A stretch of DNA of 5,624 nucleotides from Desulfobulbaceae bacterium (lineage in GTDB: Bacteria; Desulfobacterota; Desulfobulbia; Desulfobulbales; Desulfocapsaceae): contig DAOVUU010000197.1 of assembly GCA_030632405.1 (NCBI GenBank), positions 1 through 5,624 on the forward strand, read 5' to 3'. Of this stretch, positions 4,779 through 5,624 are shown piece after piece; position 1 is the first letter of the stretch; each line of letters begins with the position of its first letter. The notes beneath the pieces were generated by a model. The model had not been told where the DNA came from, did not search any database, and saw nothing but the letters and a program-made list of their open reading frames with translations. The position numbers and the translations under genes are program-made.

Positions 4779-5624
4779 ATGGGTACAAATGAACAACTGC
4801 TTGAATACTCTATCCCCCAACTGCTTCGCTGGAGAGTTAACTCCTCACCCGAACGCCCCGCTTTAAGAGAAAAAGATTTTGGCATATGGAACACCTACAG
4901 TTGGGAAAATTACTACGATTATGTTAGGAAAACCGGTCTTGGCCTCAGAGCAATAGGTCTTGGTAAAGGTGATACCATCGCCATTATCAGTGATAATATT
5001 CCTGAACTGCTTTTTGTGGCCATAGGCGGACATAGCCTCGGTGCAATTTCTGCGGGTATCTATCAAACCAGCATGTCGGCAGAAATTGCCCAGATCATAC
5101 AATATCTTAAGGTCAGTGCCGTATTTTGTGACAACCAGGAGCAGGTGGACAAGGTTCTCGAGGTACGAGACCAGATCCCCAATGTAAAAAAAGTCATTTT
5201 TGAAGATCCCAGAGGCATGAGAGAATATATGTCGGATGACTGGTTCATTGACATTAAAGATCTCTACAAACTTGGTGAGAAAGAGCATGACAAAAGTCCG
5301 GATCTTTTTGAAGCCCTTGTGGATAAGGGCAAACCGGATGATGTCTGCCACCTGTGCCTCACATCAGGCACAACGGGCCTTCCTAAGGGAACCATGATGA
5401 CCCATAGGAATTATATCAACATGGGGATCAGAATCACCGAAGTTGATCCACTGGAGCCTTCGGATGAATATGTCTCTTTTCTGCCCTTTGCCTGGATTGG
5501 TGAGCAAATGAACTCATTCGGGGTTGCCATGGCAACCGGGATCACCATTAACTTCCCTGAGTCTGTTGAGACAGCAATGTCGGATCTGAAAGAGATCGGA
5601 CCTCATTTCATGTTTGGCGCTCCC
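4779..5624 (+). CDS. Long-chain-type acyl-CoA ligase (AMP-forming), N-terminal part (partial)
   Basis: 282 codons are visible and the frame is open to the right edge. Proteins of this type that accompany Liv transporters are usually around 600-660 residues, so somewhat less than half is present. The N-terminal half of an ANL adenylating enzyme is clear: LLRWRVNSSPERPALREKD near the start, GDTIAIISDNIPELLFVAIGG (64-84), and a fully canonical phosphate loop LTSGTTGLPKG at 194-204 followed by TMMTHRN. FLPFAWIGEQM (234-244) is the next core segment. The A5, A7, A8 and A10 motifs lie outside the window. It would activate a carboxylic acid to acyl-AMP and then acyl-CoA. The gene follows the LivG ATPase by five bases, an arrangement I know from bacterial clusters that couple Liv-type uptake with CoA activation. 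Its intact phosphate loop contrasts with the altered one in the ligase at 2402-3904. Confidence 0.92.
   Translation, partial: MGTNEQLLEYSIPQLLRWRVNSSPERPALREKDFGIWNTYSWENYYDYVRKTGLGLRAIGLGKGDTIAIISDNIPELLFVAIGGHSLGAISAGIYQTSMSAEIAQIIQYLKVSAVFCDNQEQVDKVLEVRDQIPNVKKVIFEDPRGMREYMSDDWFIDIKDLYKLGEKEHDKSPDLFEALVDKGKPDDVCHLCLTSGTTGLPKGTMMTHRNYINMGIRITEVDPLEPSDEYVSFLPFAWIGEQMNSFGVAMATGITINFPESVETAMSDLKEIGPHFMFGAP

Noticed and set aside
4863..5351. 162-codon minus-strand open frame opposite the second ligase
   Set aside because: The plus strand here encodes a clear ANL enzyme with its phosphate loop; the antisense reading resembles no family I know.

Overview
The window holds six protein genes arranged around one divergent intergenic region. 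Base composition is moderate, with AT-rich spacers. The gene set is acyl-CoA dehydrogenase, biotin-type carboxyltransferase, XRE-cupin regulator, two acyl-CoA ligases and a LivG-type ATPase. This combination is typical of acyl-CoA catabolism in Desulfobacterota (for example Desulfobacterales) and related proteobacteria. The taxonomic suggestion is inference; no marker gene is present.

Left half, minus strand, read from right to left. An acyl-CoA dehydrogenase (2089 to 941, TTG start behind a strong ribosome binding site) is followed after 28 bases by an XRE-cupin regulator (912 to 274). After a 213-base spacer comes the first 20 codons of what looks like an acyl-CoA carboxylase carboxyltransferase subunit (60 to 1, cut by the window edge). 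The spacer carries a run of seven heptamers that changes orientation part-way, a small GC-rich hairpin and a repeated 12-mer close to the carboxyltransferase start.

Centre, 2090-2401. This 312-base divergent spacer must hold the promoters of both directions. It is AT-rich and contains an 18-bp inverted repeat touching the dehydrogenase ribosome binding site, plus a few short palindromes. No promoter stands out clearly.

Right half, plus strand. A 500-residue AMP-forming acyl-CoA ligase homologue (2402-3904) is followed after 107 bases by a LivG-type ABC ATPase (4012-4773). A second, longer acyl-CoA ligase (from 4779) then starts 5 bases after the ATPase stop and runs off the window. The likely theme is uptake of an organic acid or aromatic acid by a branched-chain-amino-acid-type ABC importer, activation to a CoA thioester, then dehydrogenation and carboxylation or decarboxylation. 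The regulator probably senses a pathway metabolite. The actual substrate cannot be read from the sequence.

The most interesting point is that the first ligase has lost the usual phosphate-loop sequence and the C-terminal catalytic lysine, while the second ligase has a perfect phosphate loop. This raises the possibility that adenylation and CoA transfer are divided between two proteins, or that the first ligase is a specialised or regulatory homologue. Otherwise the region looks like an ordinary catabolic cluster.
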